From assembly GCA_024400295.1 (NCBI GenBank), contig JAKSNA010000001.1:62001-126000 (forward strand): 64,000 nt of DNA, in the 5' to 3' direction. The DNA is from Bacteroidales bacterium. Lineage in GTDB: Bacteria > Bacteroidota > Bacteroidia > Bacteroidales > F082. The notes under the pieces were generated by a model that saw only the letters and a list, made by a program, of their open reading frames with translations, ran no database searches and was not told the origin of the DNA. A program made the translations under genes and the position numbers. Of this stretch, positions 1 through 8,473 are shown piece by piece (position 1 is the first letter of the stretch; every line of letters begins with the position of its first letter).

Positions 1-393
1 ATCAAGACCGCCGAGTTGAACACAAGCGGCGAGATTCGGGTGCATGTTGAAAACCATTGCAAAGGCGATATTCTTGACCGCAGTGTAGTGGTTTTCAACA
101 TGTTGAAAATGAAAGAGACAGCAGCCCGCAACGGCGTGCTGATATATCTCGCTGTTGCTGACAGGAAATTCGCGATCATCGGCGACGAAGGCATCAACAG
201 ACTTGTTGAACATGACTTTTGGAACGACGTGAAAGACGAGATGGCAAGATGTTTCCGCGAAGGTGACTTCACCGGCGGCGTGGTCAACGGTGTCATGCGT
301 GTCGGCGAGAAATTGAAAGCATTCTTCCCGTACCAAAGCGACGACGTGAACGAGCTGCCCGACGACATCTCGTTCGGAAAGGAGGAAGCATGA
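1..393 (+). CDS. TPM-domain protein, 5' end outside the window
   Basis: The open frame runs from base 1, so the true start lies upstream; 130 codons are visible before the TGA at 391-393. The visible part has the TPM-domain features: a GEIRVHVE strand near the beginning, a DRKFAIIGDEGIN core, and a helical end with GGVVNGVMRVGEKL. TPM domains occur in bacterial envelope and stress proteins and in a plant thylakoid phosphatase; the biochemical role of the bacterial members is poorly defined. No signal peptide or membrane segment is visible, so this copy is probably cytosolic. A second TPM gene follows directly. In Bacteroidetes this pair usually follows a LemA gene, which would lie just before the window. 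Confidence 0.8.
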   Translation: MKTAELNTSGEIRVHVENHCKGDILDRSVVVFNMLKMKETAARNGVLIYLAVADRKFAIIGDEGINRLVEHDFWNDVKDEMARCFREGDFTGGVVNGVMRVGEKLKAFFPYQSDDVNELPDDISFGKEEA

Positions 394-395
394 AT

Positions 396-438
396 GAGTT
401 AAAAGTTAAAAGTAGAAAGTTAAAAGGGCGCGAAGCGA
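396..438 (+). repeat. 43-bp dispersed repeat, copy 1 (intergenic)
   Basis: This 43-bp segment is identical to 4821-4863. Its first part is a degenerate heptamer array with unit AGTTAAA (AGTTAAA, AGTTAAA, AGTAGAA, AGTTAAA), and it ends in GGGCGCGAAGCGA. It fills almost the whole gap between the two TPM genes when the second is started at 441. The frame is open through the repeat, so a longer ORF starting at 390 also exists. Confidence 0.85.
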
Positions 439-440
439 CG

Positions 441-1241
441 ATGGCATTTCTTCGTAGGTTTGCCGCCGCAATATTTTTTGTCATCTCATTTTCCGTTTCA
501 GCGCAGGATATTCCGGCGAGGCCTGTGCCGCCGAGATTAGTCAACGACTTCGCCGATGTGTTGAGTGCCAAACAGGAGCTGCTTCTTGAAAACAAGCTCG
601 TGCGTTTCAACGACACCACTTCAACGCAGATTTGCGTCGTCACCGTCGATGACTTGGGCGGCACAACTGTTGCCGACTTCGCATATCAGATCGGCGAGAA
701 ATGGGGTGTCGGGCATAAAGAGAACAACGGAGCCGTCATCCTCATCAAGCCGAAAAAGGGCAACGAGCAGGGCGACGTCACCATTCAGACCGGCTACGGA
801 CTTGAGCCTTTCGTGACCGATGCCGTTTCAAAACGCATCATCGAGCAGGTGATGATACCATCGTTCAAGGGAAACGACTATTACACGGCCATCGACAAGG
901 CCACATCGATAATAATGGGTTTGGTGTCGGGTCAGTTCAAGGCGGAAGACCTCGAAGACGGCGACGACGTTGAAGGCATTGTGGTTCTTCTGTTCTCGAT
1001 TTTCTTCATCGTCCTGCTCATAAGCATCTTGGGCAGAGGCAACAATGGAGGGACGATGTCGGGCAAAGGCGACGACCACAACATCTGGAGAACGCTGTTC
1101 TGGCTTAGTATTTTGAACAACGGCAGTCGCAGCAGCGGATGGGGCGGCTTCAGCGGTGGTTCCGGCGGTTATGGCGGCGGAGGCTTCGGAGGGTTCGGCG
1201 GAGGTCACTTCGGCGGAGGCGGCGCAAGCGGCAGCTGGTAA
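441..1241 (+). CDS. Exported TPM-domain protein with glycine-rich tail (YgcG-like)
   Basis: This 266-aa protein begins with a signal peptide (MAFLRRFAAAIFFV, cleavage near SAQ). It continues with a TPM domain of about 140 residues (PPRLVNDFADVLS, TSTQICVVTVDDL, NNGAVILIKP, YGLEPFVTDA), a hydrophobic segment (VVLLFSIFFIVLLIS), and a Gly/Ser-rich C-terminus ending FGGGGASGSW. That architecture is typical of YgcG-like envelope proteins, which would be anchored with the TPM domain outside the cytoplasm. I chose ATG 441 because it starts the signal peptide directly; the ATG at 390 would add 17 residues encoded by the 43-bp repeat. It is probably cotranscribed with the TPM gene before it. The function is unknown beyond the family. 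Confidence 0.82.
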   Translation: MAFLRRFAAAIFFVISFSVSAQDIPARPVPPRLVNDFADVLSAKQELLLENKLVRFNDTTSTQICVVTVDDLGGTTVADFAYQIGEKWGVGHKENNGAVILIKPKKGNEQGDVTIQTGYGLEPFVTDAVSKRIIEQVMIPSFKGNDYYTAIDKATSIIMGLVSGQFKAEDLEDGDDVEGIVVLLFSIFFIVLLISILGRGNNGGTMSGKGDDHNIWRTLFWLSILNNGSRSSGWGGFSGGSGGYGGGGFGGFGGGHFGGGGASGSW

Positions 1242-1243
1242 TA

Positions 1244-1300
1244 ATGTGATGGCCTTACGGCTGCCAACACATTTTTCACATTGACCGCAGGCCATCACAT
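1244..1300 (+). terminator. Inverted repeat after the TPM operon (possible terminator)
   Basis: Arms of 11 bp (ATGTGATGGCC at 1244-1254 and GGCCATCACAT at 1290-1300) enclose a 35-base loop, followed by eight A and then TT. It sits between the TPM operon and the ftsE promoter. It lacks a clean T-run on +, so it may be a repeat element rather than a strict intrinsic terminator. Bases 1275-1293 resemble 11357-11375. Confidence 0.5.
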
Positions 1301-1310
1301 AAAAAAAATT

Positions 1311-1318
1311 TATCTTTG
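1311..1318 (+). promoter_or_regulatory. Promoter -7 element for ftsE
   Basis: TATCTTTG fits the Bacteroidetes -7 consensus TAnnTTTG and lies 14 bases before the ftsE ATG. No clear -33 TTG is seen at the usual spacing. Confidence 0.55.
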
Positions 1319-1332
1319 CAAAAATTTTTATT

Positions 1333-2001
1333 ATGGGAAACGTCATCTCAATAAAAAACGGCTCGGTCTTTCAACACGAGAACCTGATTCTCAAAGACAT
1401 AAACCTTGAAGTCGGTCGGGGCGAGTTCGTGTATCTCATCGGGAAAAGCGGCTCGGGCAAATCAACGTTCCTCAAGACCCTGTACGCCGAGCTGCCCGCG
1501 AAAGACGGCAACTTCAACATCGCCGGCTTCAACCTGAATGAAATAAAACGGAAAGACATACCATTCCTCAGAAGAAAGATAGGCATCGTGTTTCAGGATT
1601 TCCAACTTCTTTATGACAGGAATGTCGAGCAGAACTTGTCGTTTGTCCTGAAAGCCACCGGCTGGGATGACGAGCAATCCATCGCAAGACGCATCGATGA
1701 CGTTCTGCAACTCGTTGGTTTACAAGACAAATTGAAATCAATGCCACACCAGCTGTCGGGCGGCGAGCAACAAGGTATCGCAATCGCGAGAGCATTGCTA
1801 AACAACCCTGATGTCATTTTGGCAGACGAGCCGACCGGCAACCTCGACCCTGACACGACAAACGACATCATGAGACTCTTCTTGAAAATACGCAACCAAG
1901 ACACGACAATCCTGATGGCGACTCACAACTACAACCTCATTCTGAAATATCCTTCGCGAGTACTCAACTGCATCAACGGCACGGTGGAGTCATCCAAGTA
2001 A
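1333..2001 (+). CDS. ftsE: Cell-division ABC ATPase FtsE
   Basis: This 222-aa stand-alone ABC ATPase has the length and order of FtsE: Walker A GKSGSGKST near residue 38, Q-loop FQDF, signature LSGGEQQ, Walker B VILADEP and a switch His in ATHNYN. FtsE pairs with the membrane protein FtsX to control peptidoglycan hydrolases at the division site. No ftsX is adjacent, which is common in Bacteroidetes, where the two genes are often apart. The signature reads LSGGEQQGIAIARAL, with Gly where Arg is usual. LolD-type ATPases look similar, but the short length and the LKTLYAELP region favour FtsE. The 3' end overlaps the convergent glycosyltransferase by 12 bases. Confidence 0.85.
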   Translation: MGNVISIKNGSVFQHENLILKDINLEVGRGEFVYLIGKSGSGKSTFLKTLYAELPAKDGNFNIAGFNLNEIKRKDIPFLRRKIGIVFQDFQLLYDRNVEQNLSFVLKATGWDDEQSIARRIDDVLQLVGLQDKLKSMPHQLSGGEQQGIAIARALLNNPDVILADEPTGNLDPDTTNDIMRLFLKIRNQDTTILMATHNYNLILKYPSRVLNCINGTVESSK

Positions 2002-3111
2002 CACCGACAGCAGCTTATCGGTGGCACGCGACGCATCATAAAAATAGCCCATCCTGCTCTTTCTGGTAGAGACCTGCTCTTCGGAAAACGGCTTGTCCAT
2101 CAAAGTTAAAATGGCAGTCTTCATCTCGTCAGCGGAATCAGCAACTACACACAAGTCATTGACATTCAAGCCATCAACCATCTTTGAATTAACCACGCAG
2201 TAGCGTCCGTTGAACAATGCGTTCAGAAGCTTGAGCTTGAGACCGGTAGCCTGTGCAGTGACAAGAATGTTGATATGCGCGTTACGGATCAGATTCTGCA
2301 TCAGATTATCGTCAGGATTCGGAATAAGCTCAACATTCTGATTTCCAGCGGCCAGAGCGACAAGATGCTCCGGCGGATTCATGCCCGCAATCTTCAAGTT
2401 GACATCAATGTCATTGAATACCTTTTTAACAAGAAACTCTGCGGCATTATAGTTCTCAGCAACATCAAGTTTCCCGTGATAAAGCACGTAATCACCCTGA
2501 CCATCAATGACATTCACCTCATCAAAACCATTATATGCCGGTATAAGACTGACATTTTTATAACGATGACTGAAATATTCGAAATCATTATTTGAGATTG
2601 CCAAAATGCCGGTCGCCCTGTTCAGAATCGGCTCAAACCTCCGCAGTCTCGCGGATTCTGCCACAAAAAACACTCTCTTGTACAGGTTCTTCTCGCTTTT
2701 CGCAAGCAGTCTGTAATAATCATGTTCCACATTGTGAGTCCTGACAAAAACCTTCCTTCCGGTCATCGACTTGTCTAACAACACGCCGCAGCAATGCAGT
2801 CCTTCAAGCAGAACCGGATAATCGTCTTTTTTCAGATTTTCAATCAATTCATCTGATAATCTTGTTGTTACGATATATGGCAGGCGTTGCAGTGACTTCT
2901 TGAACGAAGTATCACGTTTGTAATAATTCACCGAAAAGCACAGTTTTTCCAGAGCGGAAGAATGCTCGCGGCCATATTCAAATGTGTGCAGATGAATCTT
3001 CACCCCGCGTTCAGCCAATGACTTCAGTTTGAAAAAGACATCGATGACACCGCCGTAATTTGCAGGGTACGGCACATCAAAACTGACGATATGTATATGA
3101 TTATCAGACAT
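1990..3111 (-). CDS. GT4-like glycosyltransferase
   Basis: This roughly 373-aa protein has the two-domain GT-B layout. The N-terminal half begins IHIVSFDVPYPANYGGVIDV, a GT4-type opening with a GG loop. The C-terminal half contains VLYHGKLDVAENYNAAEFL and ATGLKLKLLNALFNGRYCVV, which correspond to the nucleotide-sugar binding region of retaining glycosyltransferases. The acceptor and donor are unknown; cell-surface polysaccharide or lipid glycosylation is likely. I start it at ATG 3111, overlapping the TGA of the upstream glycosyltransferase (3104-3106); a longer frame to 3165 would lie inside that gene. The two genes are therefore translationally coupled. Confidence 0.75.
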   Translation of the reverse strand: MSDNHIHIVSFDVPYPANYGGVIDVFFKLKSLAERGVKIHLHTFEYGREHSSALEKLCFSVNYYKRDTSFKKSLQRLPYIVTTRLSDELIENLKKDDYPVLLEGLHCCGVLLDKSMTGRKVFVRTHNVEHDYYRLLAKSEKNLYKRVFFVAESARLRRFEPILNRATGILAISNNDFEYFSHRYKNVSLIPAYNGFDEVNVIDGQGDYVLYHGKLDVAENYNAAEFLVKKVFNDIDVNLKIAGMNPPEHLVALAAGNQNVELIPNPDDNLMQNLIRNAHINILVTAQATGLKLKLLNALFNGRYCVVNSKMVDGLNVNDLCVVADSADEMKTAILTLMDKPFSEEQVSTRKSRMGYFYDASRATDKLLSVLLG

Positions 3112-4219
3112 ATTTCTCATAAATATCAAGCAACACCTTCTCTTCGTTTTCCCAGCACAGCTCACGGGCCGCGATGGTAAGATTATGTTTCCACAACGCC
3201 AACGAATCCCTATCGTTCAAAGCATTTTTTATTGTTTCAGCGATTGACTGCGGGTCATGGTTTTCAACAAACGTTCCGATATTGTAATTTCTCACAATAC
3301 GTTCTATTTCAACGAGATGCGATGCCACGACAGGCACGCCGGCCTGGATGTAATCAAAAAGTTTGTTCGGCAAACTGAAACGGTAATTCAGGTTTGTATC
3401 CTTGTCAAGAGTGAATCCGAGTTCGGCAAGCTGCGTTATCGCCATCATCTTCTGGTAAGGCATACGAGGGAAGAACTTCACTTTTTCATCCCAATGATTC
3501 TTTGCGACCTTCTCTTTCAGAATCGGAAGCACGTCTCCCCCACCGATTATAACAAGCTGACAGTCATCAAGATAACGCATCGCTTCAACAAGTTCCTCCG
3601 AGCCGCGATGGATATTTATCCCAGAACCTTGAAGCAAGAGAATGTGTTTTTCCGGGTCGAGGCCGACTTCCTCACGCGTCGCCGGCGACGGCAGCATCTT
3701 CCTCATCGGGATATTTCTAATCACATGGACATCAATGCCATACTTTTCATGGAACATGTCAGCGATTGATTTACAGACTGTTATCATTTCAGGAAGTTTA
3801 GGAACAACATACTCTTCAATGCCGCGCCACACATTCTGGACTTTCGGGCGGTTTACCAGTTCCGGCACTTCGGTGAAATATTCATGACTGTCGTATATCA
3901 GTTTTATCCTTTTAAGCCTTGAAATCCAGAAATTCGGAAGCAATGTATCCAAATCATTGGAAAGCAAACAGTTAGCGCGATGAAACAGCAAAAACAGGAA
4001 AAGTCTTATGTTGTATTCAGCATAGAAAAACGGGCCTTTCTCAAAAATCAGTTTCATGCGGTGAGACTTGTACGGACGTTCGTCCATCGGCGGTGACTTG
4101 CGTTGGCGGCGACCGACCAAAAGCACGTCGAAGCCAGCCTTCTGCAACGTCAAGCACGACTTATTAACCCTCTGGTCTGTTACTAAGTCATTGATTACCG
4201 ATACTATAACACGTTTCAA
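3104..4219 (-). CDS. GT4-like glycosyltransferase
   Basis: This 371-aa GT-B fold protein has an N-terminal VIVSVINDLVTDQRVNK motif typical of one GT4 subgroup, an LIYDSHEYFTEVPEL segment, and a C-terminal half with ILLLQGSGINIHRGSEELVEA, LVIIGGGD and FSLPNKLFDYIQAGVPVV, where the EX7E-type region is expected. It should transfer a sugar to a lipid- or protein-linked acceptor on the cytoplasmic face. It is the first gene of a two-gene operon with the glycosyltransferase ending at 1990 and is divergent from murB across an 85-bp AT-rich gap. Confidence 0.78.
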   Translation of the reverse strand: MKRVIVSVINDLVTDQRVNKSCLTLQKAGFDVLLVGRRQRKSPPMDERPYKSHRMKLIFEKGPFFYAEYNIRLFLFLLFHRANCLLSNDLDTLLPNFWISRLKRIKLIYDSHEYFTEVPELVNRPKVQNVWRGIEEYVVPKLPEMITVCKSIADMFHEKYGIDVHVIRNIPMRKMLPSPATREEVGLDPEKHILLLQGSGINIHRGSEELVEAMRYLDDCQLVIIGGGDVLPILKEKVAKNHWDEKVKFFPRMPYQKMMAITQLAELGFTLDKDTNLNYRFSLPNKLFDYIQAGVPVVASHLVEIERIVRNYNIGTFVENHDPQSIAETIKNALNDRDSLALWKHNLTIAARELCWENEEKVLLDIYEKYV

Positions 4220-4259
4220 TACCCTAAAAATTTAAAGTGTTAAAATTAGAAATTTTATA

Positions 4260-4289
4260 TTGATGTTTGACAAATTTTATCTAATTTTG
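4260..4289 (+). promoter_or_regulatory. murB promoter (TTG-N19-TAATTTTG)
   Basis: TTG at 4260-4262 is followed after 19 bases by TAATTTTG at 4282-4289, a good match to the Bacteroidetes -33/-7 pair, with the murB ATG 15 bases after the -7 element. Confidence 0.65.
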
Positions 4290-4304
4290 AAAAATTTTTA
4301 ACAA

Positions 4305-5369
4305 ATGGAAAAAGACTTCTCTTTGCGGAAGCTTAACACATTCAGCTTCGATGTCAAGGCCAAGTATTTTCAGGAACTGAAAACGCCTGATGACGTGCGT
4401 TTATTGCTTGAAAACGACATTTTCAGGCAATGTTTTGATGAAGACCGAGTCCTGATTTTAAGCGGCGGAAGCAACGTTCTCTTCAGAAATGACTTTTACG
4501 ACGGTTTCGTCGTTTACCCCAACTTCAAAGGCGTTGAAACCATTGAAGACACTGGAAACCAAAAGATTATAAGATGTTTCAGCGGCGAGGTCTGGAAAGA
4601 CTTCGTTGACTTAACGGTCGCGGAAAAACTTTACGGTCTTGAGAACCTCTCCGACATCCCCGGAAAGGTCGGGGCTGCGCCGGTGCAAAACATCGGAGCA
4701 TACGGCGCAGAGGTCAAAGACGTTATCTATCAAGTACATACAGTTGATTTGGCATCGGGTGAGATTAGAGTTTTCACTAATGAAGAATGCAAATTTTCCT
4801 ACAGGAGCAGCGTCTTCAAGGAGTTAAAAGTTAAAAGTAGAAAGTTAAAAGGGCGCGAAGCGAACACAACTTTTTGTCCTTTAATTTTTGCCGTTGATTT
4901 TGTTTTGAAAAAGAAAGACGAGTTGAAATTAGATTACGGAAACATCCGTAACAATCTGATTTCCAAAAACATAACAAACCCAACGATTCAAGATATCGCA
5001 GATTCCGTCAAGGAGATAAGGAAAGAGAAGCTGCCGGAAGTCGGAGTTGTCGGGAGTGCGGGGAGTTTCTTCCAGAACGCCATTATAAGTATGGATAAGT
5101 ATTTGAAACTAAAGGCTTTATATCCAGAGATGCCATCGTATCCCGAAAAGGACAATATGGTAAAAGTTCCTACGGGCTGGCTCATCGACAAGGCAGGGTG
5201 GAAAGGTTACCGTGAGAACCATGTGGGTGTTTGGGACAAACAGGCACTTGTCCTGGTTCATTATGGTTCAGGGAAGCCGTTGGAAATCATAGAGTTGATG
5301 AAAAAAATCCAGCATTCTGTCAAGGAAAAGTTCGGCATTGAGATAAGCCCCGAAGTGAATATCATCTGA
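4305..5369 (+). CDS. murB: UDP-N-acetylenolpyruvoylglucosamine reductase, with in-frame repeat insertion
   Basis: MurB reduces UDP-GlcNAc-enolpyruvate to UDP-MurNAc with NADPH and FAD in the cytoplasm. The 354-aa product has the FAD-binding motifs LSGGSNVLF and LSDIPGKVGAAPVQNIGAYG, the YRSSVFK segment of type I MurB, the catalytic-serine region GSAGSFFQNA and a C-terminal EISPEV with the expected Glu. It is slightly long for the family. The extra residues are 173-186, encoded by a 43-bp copy of the repeat at 396-438, in frame and just after YRSSVFK. All catalytic motifs remain, and since murB is normally essential, the protein probably tolerates the insert in a surface loop. Confidence 0.92.
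   Translation: MEKDFSLRKLNTFSFDVKAKYFQELKTPDDVRLLLENDIFRQCFDEDRVLILSGGSNVLFRNDFYDGFVVYPNFKGVETIEDTGNQKIIRCFSGEVWKDFVDLTVAEKLYGLENLSDIPGKVGAAPVQNIGAYGAEVKDVIYQVHTVDLASGEIRVFTNEECKFSYRSSVFKELKVKSRKLKGREANTTFCPLIFAVDFVLKKKDELKLDYGNIRNNLISKNITNPTIQDIADSVKEIRKEKLPEVGVVGSAGSFFQNAIISMDKYLKLKALYPEMPSYPEKDNMVKVPTGWLIDKAGWKGYRENHVGVWDKQALVLVHYGSGKPLEIIELMKKIQHSVKEKFGIEISPEVNII
4821..4863 (+). repeat. 43-bp dispersed repeat, copy 2 (inside murB)
   Basis: Identical over 43 bp to 396-438 and in the same reading phase (GAG TTA AAA GTT). It codes for ELKVKSRKLKGREA within MurB. The AGTTAAA-type heptamers mean that a copy-number change would shift the murB frame. Confidence 0.88.
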
Positions 5370-6713
5370 TTATGAAGTGATTACGTTGTAATAACTCCAG
5401 AACATTATTGCGACGAGCAAAACGGCGAGATAGGCATTGAACCATTTCATGTCTTTTTCTTCAAAATGAGAAATCGAGTAAGCGGCCAAGAGCGTCAGGC
5501 AAGGCAAAGCCGGAAAATAAAAACGCTCAATTGAGAAGAAACGTATGCTTGCAACAATGGCGAGATACGTTATCGGGACAAGTGCCAACAGGCTCATCTC
5601 GCGAAGTTTCTTCTCACGGTAAGCAATTATGAATGAATACATTGCAAAGAATCCGATGACATTTTTCACAAACACCATTCCATTTATCAACTTAAGATTT
5701 TCATTTCCATCAACGGTCAACTTGGGTAACGGAAGCACGAAGGCACCTGGTAGATACTGGAAGTTATAGTCAACGTGTGCAATCGCATACAATATTGTAT
5801 TTTTTATTTCCCAACCAAAGCCACTAAAAACAAACAAAGCCAAAGACGCGACTGCCACAGACACGCCAATCACCCTTGCCTTTCTTGCTATATGTTGATT
5901 AACAAAGATATACACAAAAAACGAAACAAAAAGGCATAAGCCCGTAGTCACCCGATAGTAGAAAATCATCAATGAAGAAAAAAGTATGAGGGACACATTC
6001 CACAGTATGTTTTTCCGTTCGCGCATCACGAAATCGATTCTTTCAATGCAAAGGATCAGGAAAAAAGCGAAATCTATTTCTTTCAGATGGAGACCACAAT
6101 AATAGATGAAAAGCGGCATGAAAGCAGTCATCACAGCAGACACCCTTGCAGTACGGTTGTCGAACAGACGGTCGGCCAAACGATAAACCAAAACACAGAT
6201 ATATGCGCTTAACAATGAATGGAACAGGTGCGGTATCAATATGTTAGGACCAAAAAGCCCATAAATGCAGCCAAGTGTCACTACATATCCCAAATCTGAA
6301 AAAGCGATATGTTGTGCTAAAACAGCATTTATGAAATCACGCAGCTGTCCGTTTTCAATGATTTTACCAAGTTGCAATGCCTTATGATGATATCCTAAGC
6401 TGTCAGAAGCGCCGTATTCAAGCGGAAGCCCTGTCTTGAAAGTATAGTAATAGCACATCAGCCAGACATACAACACCCTGATAACCAATGCAAAAACAAA
6501 AACAAACAGCAAAAACCTCTTTGGGTTCATGTTTCCTGATCTTTCAATAAACTGCCATGATCCCAAGAAGAAAAACGCTGTCGCGCCGACACCCCAAAGC
6601 ACCCAGTGCCAACCTACGAAATGATTATGGAATACAACACCAACTAATATAAGAGTAATAAAATACAGAGCTAAACTCTTTATACTAAGCGATTTATATG
6701 ATGTATCTTTCAT
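5370..6713 (-). CDS. Polytopic membrane protein, GT-C glycosyltransferase-like
   Basis: This roughly 447-aa protein has ten or so hydrophobic segments and an early periplasmic-type loop containing YGASDSLGYHHKA. A loop aspartate of this kind is typical of GT-C fold sugar transferases (PMT/GT39-like), which use polyprenyl-phosphate sugars. No soluble domain is present. I start it at ATG 6713; a TTG at 6719 would overlap the pyrD stop. It follows pyrD by two bases and is probably cotranscribed with pyrK-pyrD, though there is no clear functional link. The substrate is unknown; a polymerase or flippase of similar topology cannot be excluded. Confidence 0.6.
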   Translation of the reverse strand: MKDTSYKSLSIKSLALYFITLILVGVVFHNHFVGWHWVLWGVGATAFFFLGSWQFIERSGNMNPKRFLLFVFVFALVIRVLYVWLMCYYYTFKTGLPLEYGASDSLGYHHKALQLGKIIENGQLRDFINAVLAQHIAFSDLGYVVTLGCIYGLFGPNILIPHLFHSLLSAYICVLVYRLADRLFDNRTARVSAVMTAFMPLFIYYCGLHLKEIDFAFFLILCIERIDFVMRERKNILWNVSLILFSSLMIFYYRVTTGLCLFVSFFVYIFVNQHIARKARVIGVSVAVASLALFVFSGFGWEIKNTILYAIAHVDYNFQYLPGAFVLPLPKLTVDGNENLKLINGMVFVKNVIGFFAMYSFIIAYREKKLREMSLLALVPITYLAIVASIRFFSIERFYFPALPCLTLLAAYSISHFEEKDMKWFNAYLAVLLVAIMFWSYYNVITS

Positions 6714-6715
6714 CT

Positions 6716-7627
6716 TCAAACAATCAATCCGCCTATCAGCTCATTGACATCATTCACTTGATGACGTTCGCAATATTCGACAATGCCTTTTGCGATTTTT
6801 GCTGATATTGCGGGATCGATGAAGTTTGCCGTTCCTATCTCTATCGCCGAGGCGCCTGCAAGCAGGAACTCTATCGCATCGGTAGCTGAAGAAATTCCTC
6901 CGAGTCCGATAACAGGAATCTTGACAGCCTTTGCGACCTGCCACACCATTCTCAACGCGACAGGTTTCACGCAAGCCCCTGACAATCCGCCTGTTACCAT
7001 AGAGAGAACAGGTCTGCGGGTCTCCGCGTCGATGGCCATTCCGAGAATGGTATTTATCAACGACACCGAGTCGGCACCGGCGGCTTCAGCGGCTTTTGCA
7101 ATCTCGGCGATGTTTGTCACATTAGGCGACAGCTTGACAATCAAGTGTTTATGATATGCATCACGGACTGCTTTGACAACTTGTTCTATTCCCGAGCACG
7201 TCACGCCGAACGCCATGCCGCCCTGTTTCACGTTGGGGCATGAGACGTTGAGTTCGATGGCAGGGATTTTCTCCAGAGCGTCGATTTTCGCGGCGGCGAC
7301 GACGTAATCGTCAATATTTGAACCACTTACGTTCACTATGACGTTAGTGTCGAAGTCTTTGATACGCGGATAAATCGTCTCGATGAAATAATCCACGCCC
7401 TTGTTCTGAAGTCCGACGCAGTTAAGCATCCCCTTCGGTGTCTCCGCCATTCTCGGGTACGGGTTGCCTTCGCGATGATTCAGCGTCGTGCCTTTCACCA
7501 CGATGCCGCCGAGATCCGCAAGATCCACAAAATCAGTGTATTCCTCACCATAACCGAATGTCCCCGATGCTGTCATGACCGGGTTTTTGAGTGTGAGACC
7601 TTTGAGCTTTATTTCTGTATTCACCAT
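6716..7627 (-). CDS. pyrD: Dihydroorotate dehydrogenase B, catalytic subunit
   Basis: This 303-aa class 1B dihydroorotate dehydrogenase oxidises dihydroorotate to orotate on FMN and passes electrons through PyrK to NAD+. Visible motifs are [10 protein letters not shown] at the N-terminus, the catalytic-cysteine segment [12 protein letters not shown]-phosphate loops [10 protein letters not shown] and [11 protein letters not shown], and IEIGTANF. Its start overlaps the end of pyrK by 7 bases, the usual coupled arrangement of the heterotetrameric enzyme. Confidence 0.95.
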   Translation of the reverse strand: MVNTEIKLKGLTLKNPVMTASGTFGYGEEYTDFVDLADLGGIVVKGTTLNHREGNPYPRMAETPKGMLNCVGLQNKGVDYFIETIYPRIKDFDTNVIVNVSGSNIDDYVVAAAKIDALEKIPAIELNVSCPNVKQGGMAFGVTCSGIEQVVKAVRDAYHKHLIVKLSPNVTNIAEIAKAAEAAGADSVSLINTILGMAIDAETRRPVLSMVTGGLSGACVKPVALRMVWQVAKAVKIPVIGLGGISSATDAIEFLLAGASAIEIGTANFIDPAISAKIAKGIVEYCERHQVNDVNELIGGLIV

Positions 7628-8385
7628 AGCAAACGATTTATGTTAAAGACGGGGCCTTCCTTGCAGACACAGACGTTGCCTTCCGTGGTGTTCTCGACAC
7701 AGCACAGACAGGCACCGATGCCACACGCCATCTGATTCTCGAGCGACACCTCGCACCAGATGTCTTTTTCCCGTGCGACTTTCGCCACAGCTTTCATCAT
7801 CGGCATCGGGCCACAAGCATATATCTTATTGATTTTCTTCATATTCCAAAGAGAATGTTGCGTCACAAAGCCACATTCGCCAAGGCTTCCGTCGTTTGTC
7901 GTGATGAGCACCTCCCCCACTTCGCGAAAGCGTTCAAGGAGAATCAGGTCGTCTGACGAGCGGCCTCCGAGCAGGAACGAGACTTTCTTATTGCGGTTTT
8001 CCTTTATTGTCTTTGCGAAATAAAGCAGCGGTGCGATGCCGATGCCGCCGCCGACAAGCAGTATCTCGTCATCATTTTCAGGCATCGTGAAGCCATTACC
8101 CAAAGGATAAACGAGATTCACTTTTGAACCGACGGGCAACCCGCACAGAATCTTTGTGCCTTCATGTTTCTCCTGAATGAGTAAGTCGATGGTATTATTT
8201 TGATAATCAACATCATGGATAGAGATAGGGCGACGAAGATACGTTTGCTGTCCGCCATCGACGCGCACATGGACAAACTGTCCGCCACGTATCTCCGGCA
8301 GTTTGTCATCACATTTGAGACGAAGACACGCGGCACGCCGCCATGACTGTTTCCCGACAACTGTAAAGTCTGAAATCTTTTTCAT
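7621..8385 (-). CDS. pyrK: Dihydroorotate dehydrogenase B, electron-transfer subunit
   Basis: PyrK carries FAD and a 2Fe-2S cluster and connects PyrD to NAD+. The 254-aa product has the flavin-binding [11 protein letters not shown] motif, a nucleotide-binding [15 protein letters not shown] motif, and a C-terminal cluster-binding region with cysteines in [10 protein letters not shown] and [10 protein letters not shown]. The start is set at ATG 8385 (MKKISDF); the frame is open to 8445, but that stretch contains an intrinsic terminator hairpin and does not look like protein. pyrD follows with overlap. Confidence 0.93.
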   Translation of the reverse strand: MKKISDFTVVGKQSWRRAACLRLKCDDKLPEIRGGQFVHVRVDGGQQTYLRRPISIHDVDYQNNTIDLLIQEKHEGTKILCGLPVGSKVNLVYPLGNGFTMPENDDEILLVGGGIGIAPLLYFAKTIKENRNKKVSFLLGGRSSDDLILLERFREVGEVLITTNDGSLGECGFVTQHSLWNMKKINKIYACGPMPMMKAVAKVAREKDIWCEVSLENQMACGIGACLCCVENTTEGNVCVCKEGPVFNINRLLW

Positions 8386-8416
8386 TCTAACAATATTTCT
8401 CAAAGACCATTTATCA

Positions 8417-8451
8417 CAAAAAAGTCCAGTGAAAACAACTTCCACCGGACT
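8417..8451 (-). terminator. Intrinsic terminator between the DUF5606 gene and pyrK
   Basis: On the minus strand a hairpin with arms AGTCCGGTG and CACTGGACT is followed by six T. It ends the DUF5606 transcript. Its position 32 bases before the pyrK ATG, with no TAnnTTTG promoter between, leaves open that it also limits read-through into pyrKD. Confidence 0.8.
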
Positions 8452-8473
8452 ATAGCATTTATAAATCAGGCGG

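Noticed and set aside
828..1346. Ala-rich frame on minus opposite the glycine-rich tail of the TPM protein
   Set aside because: It is the complement of GGC/GGA-rich codons and is explained by the TPM gene.
3112..3165. Longer N-terminus for the second glycosyltransferase
   Set aside because: It would lie entirely within the upstream gene; the ATG at 3111 directly before IHIVSFDVP fits the family start.
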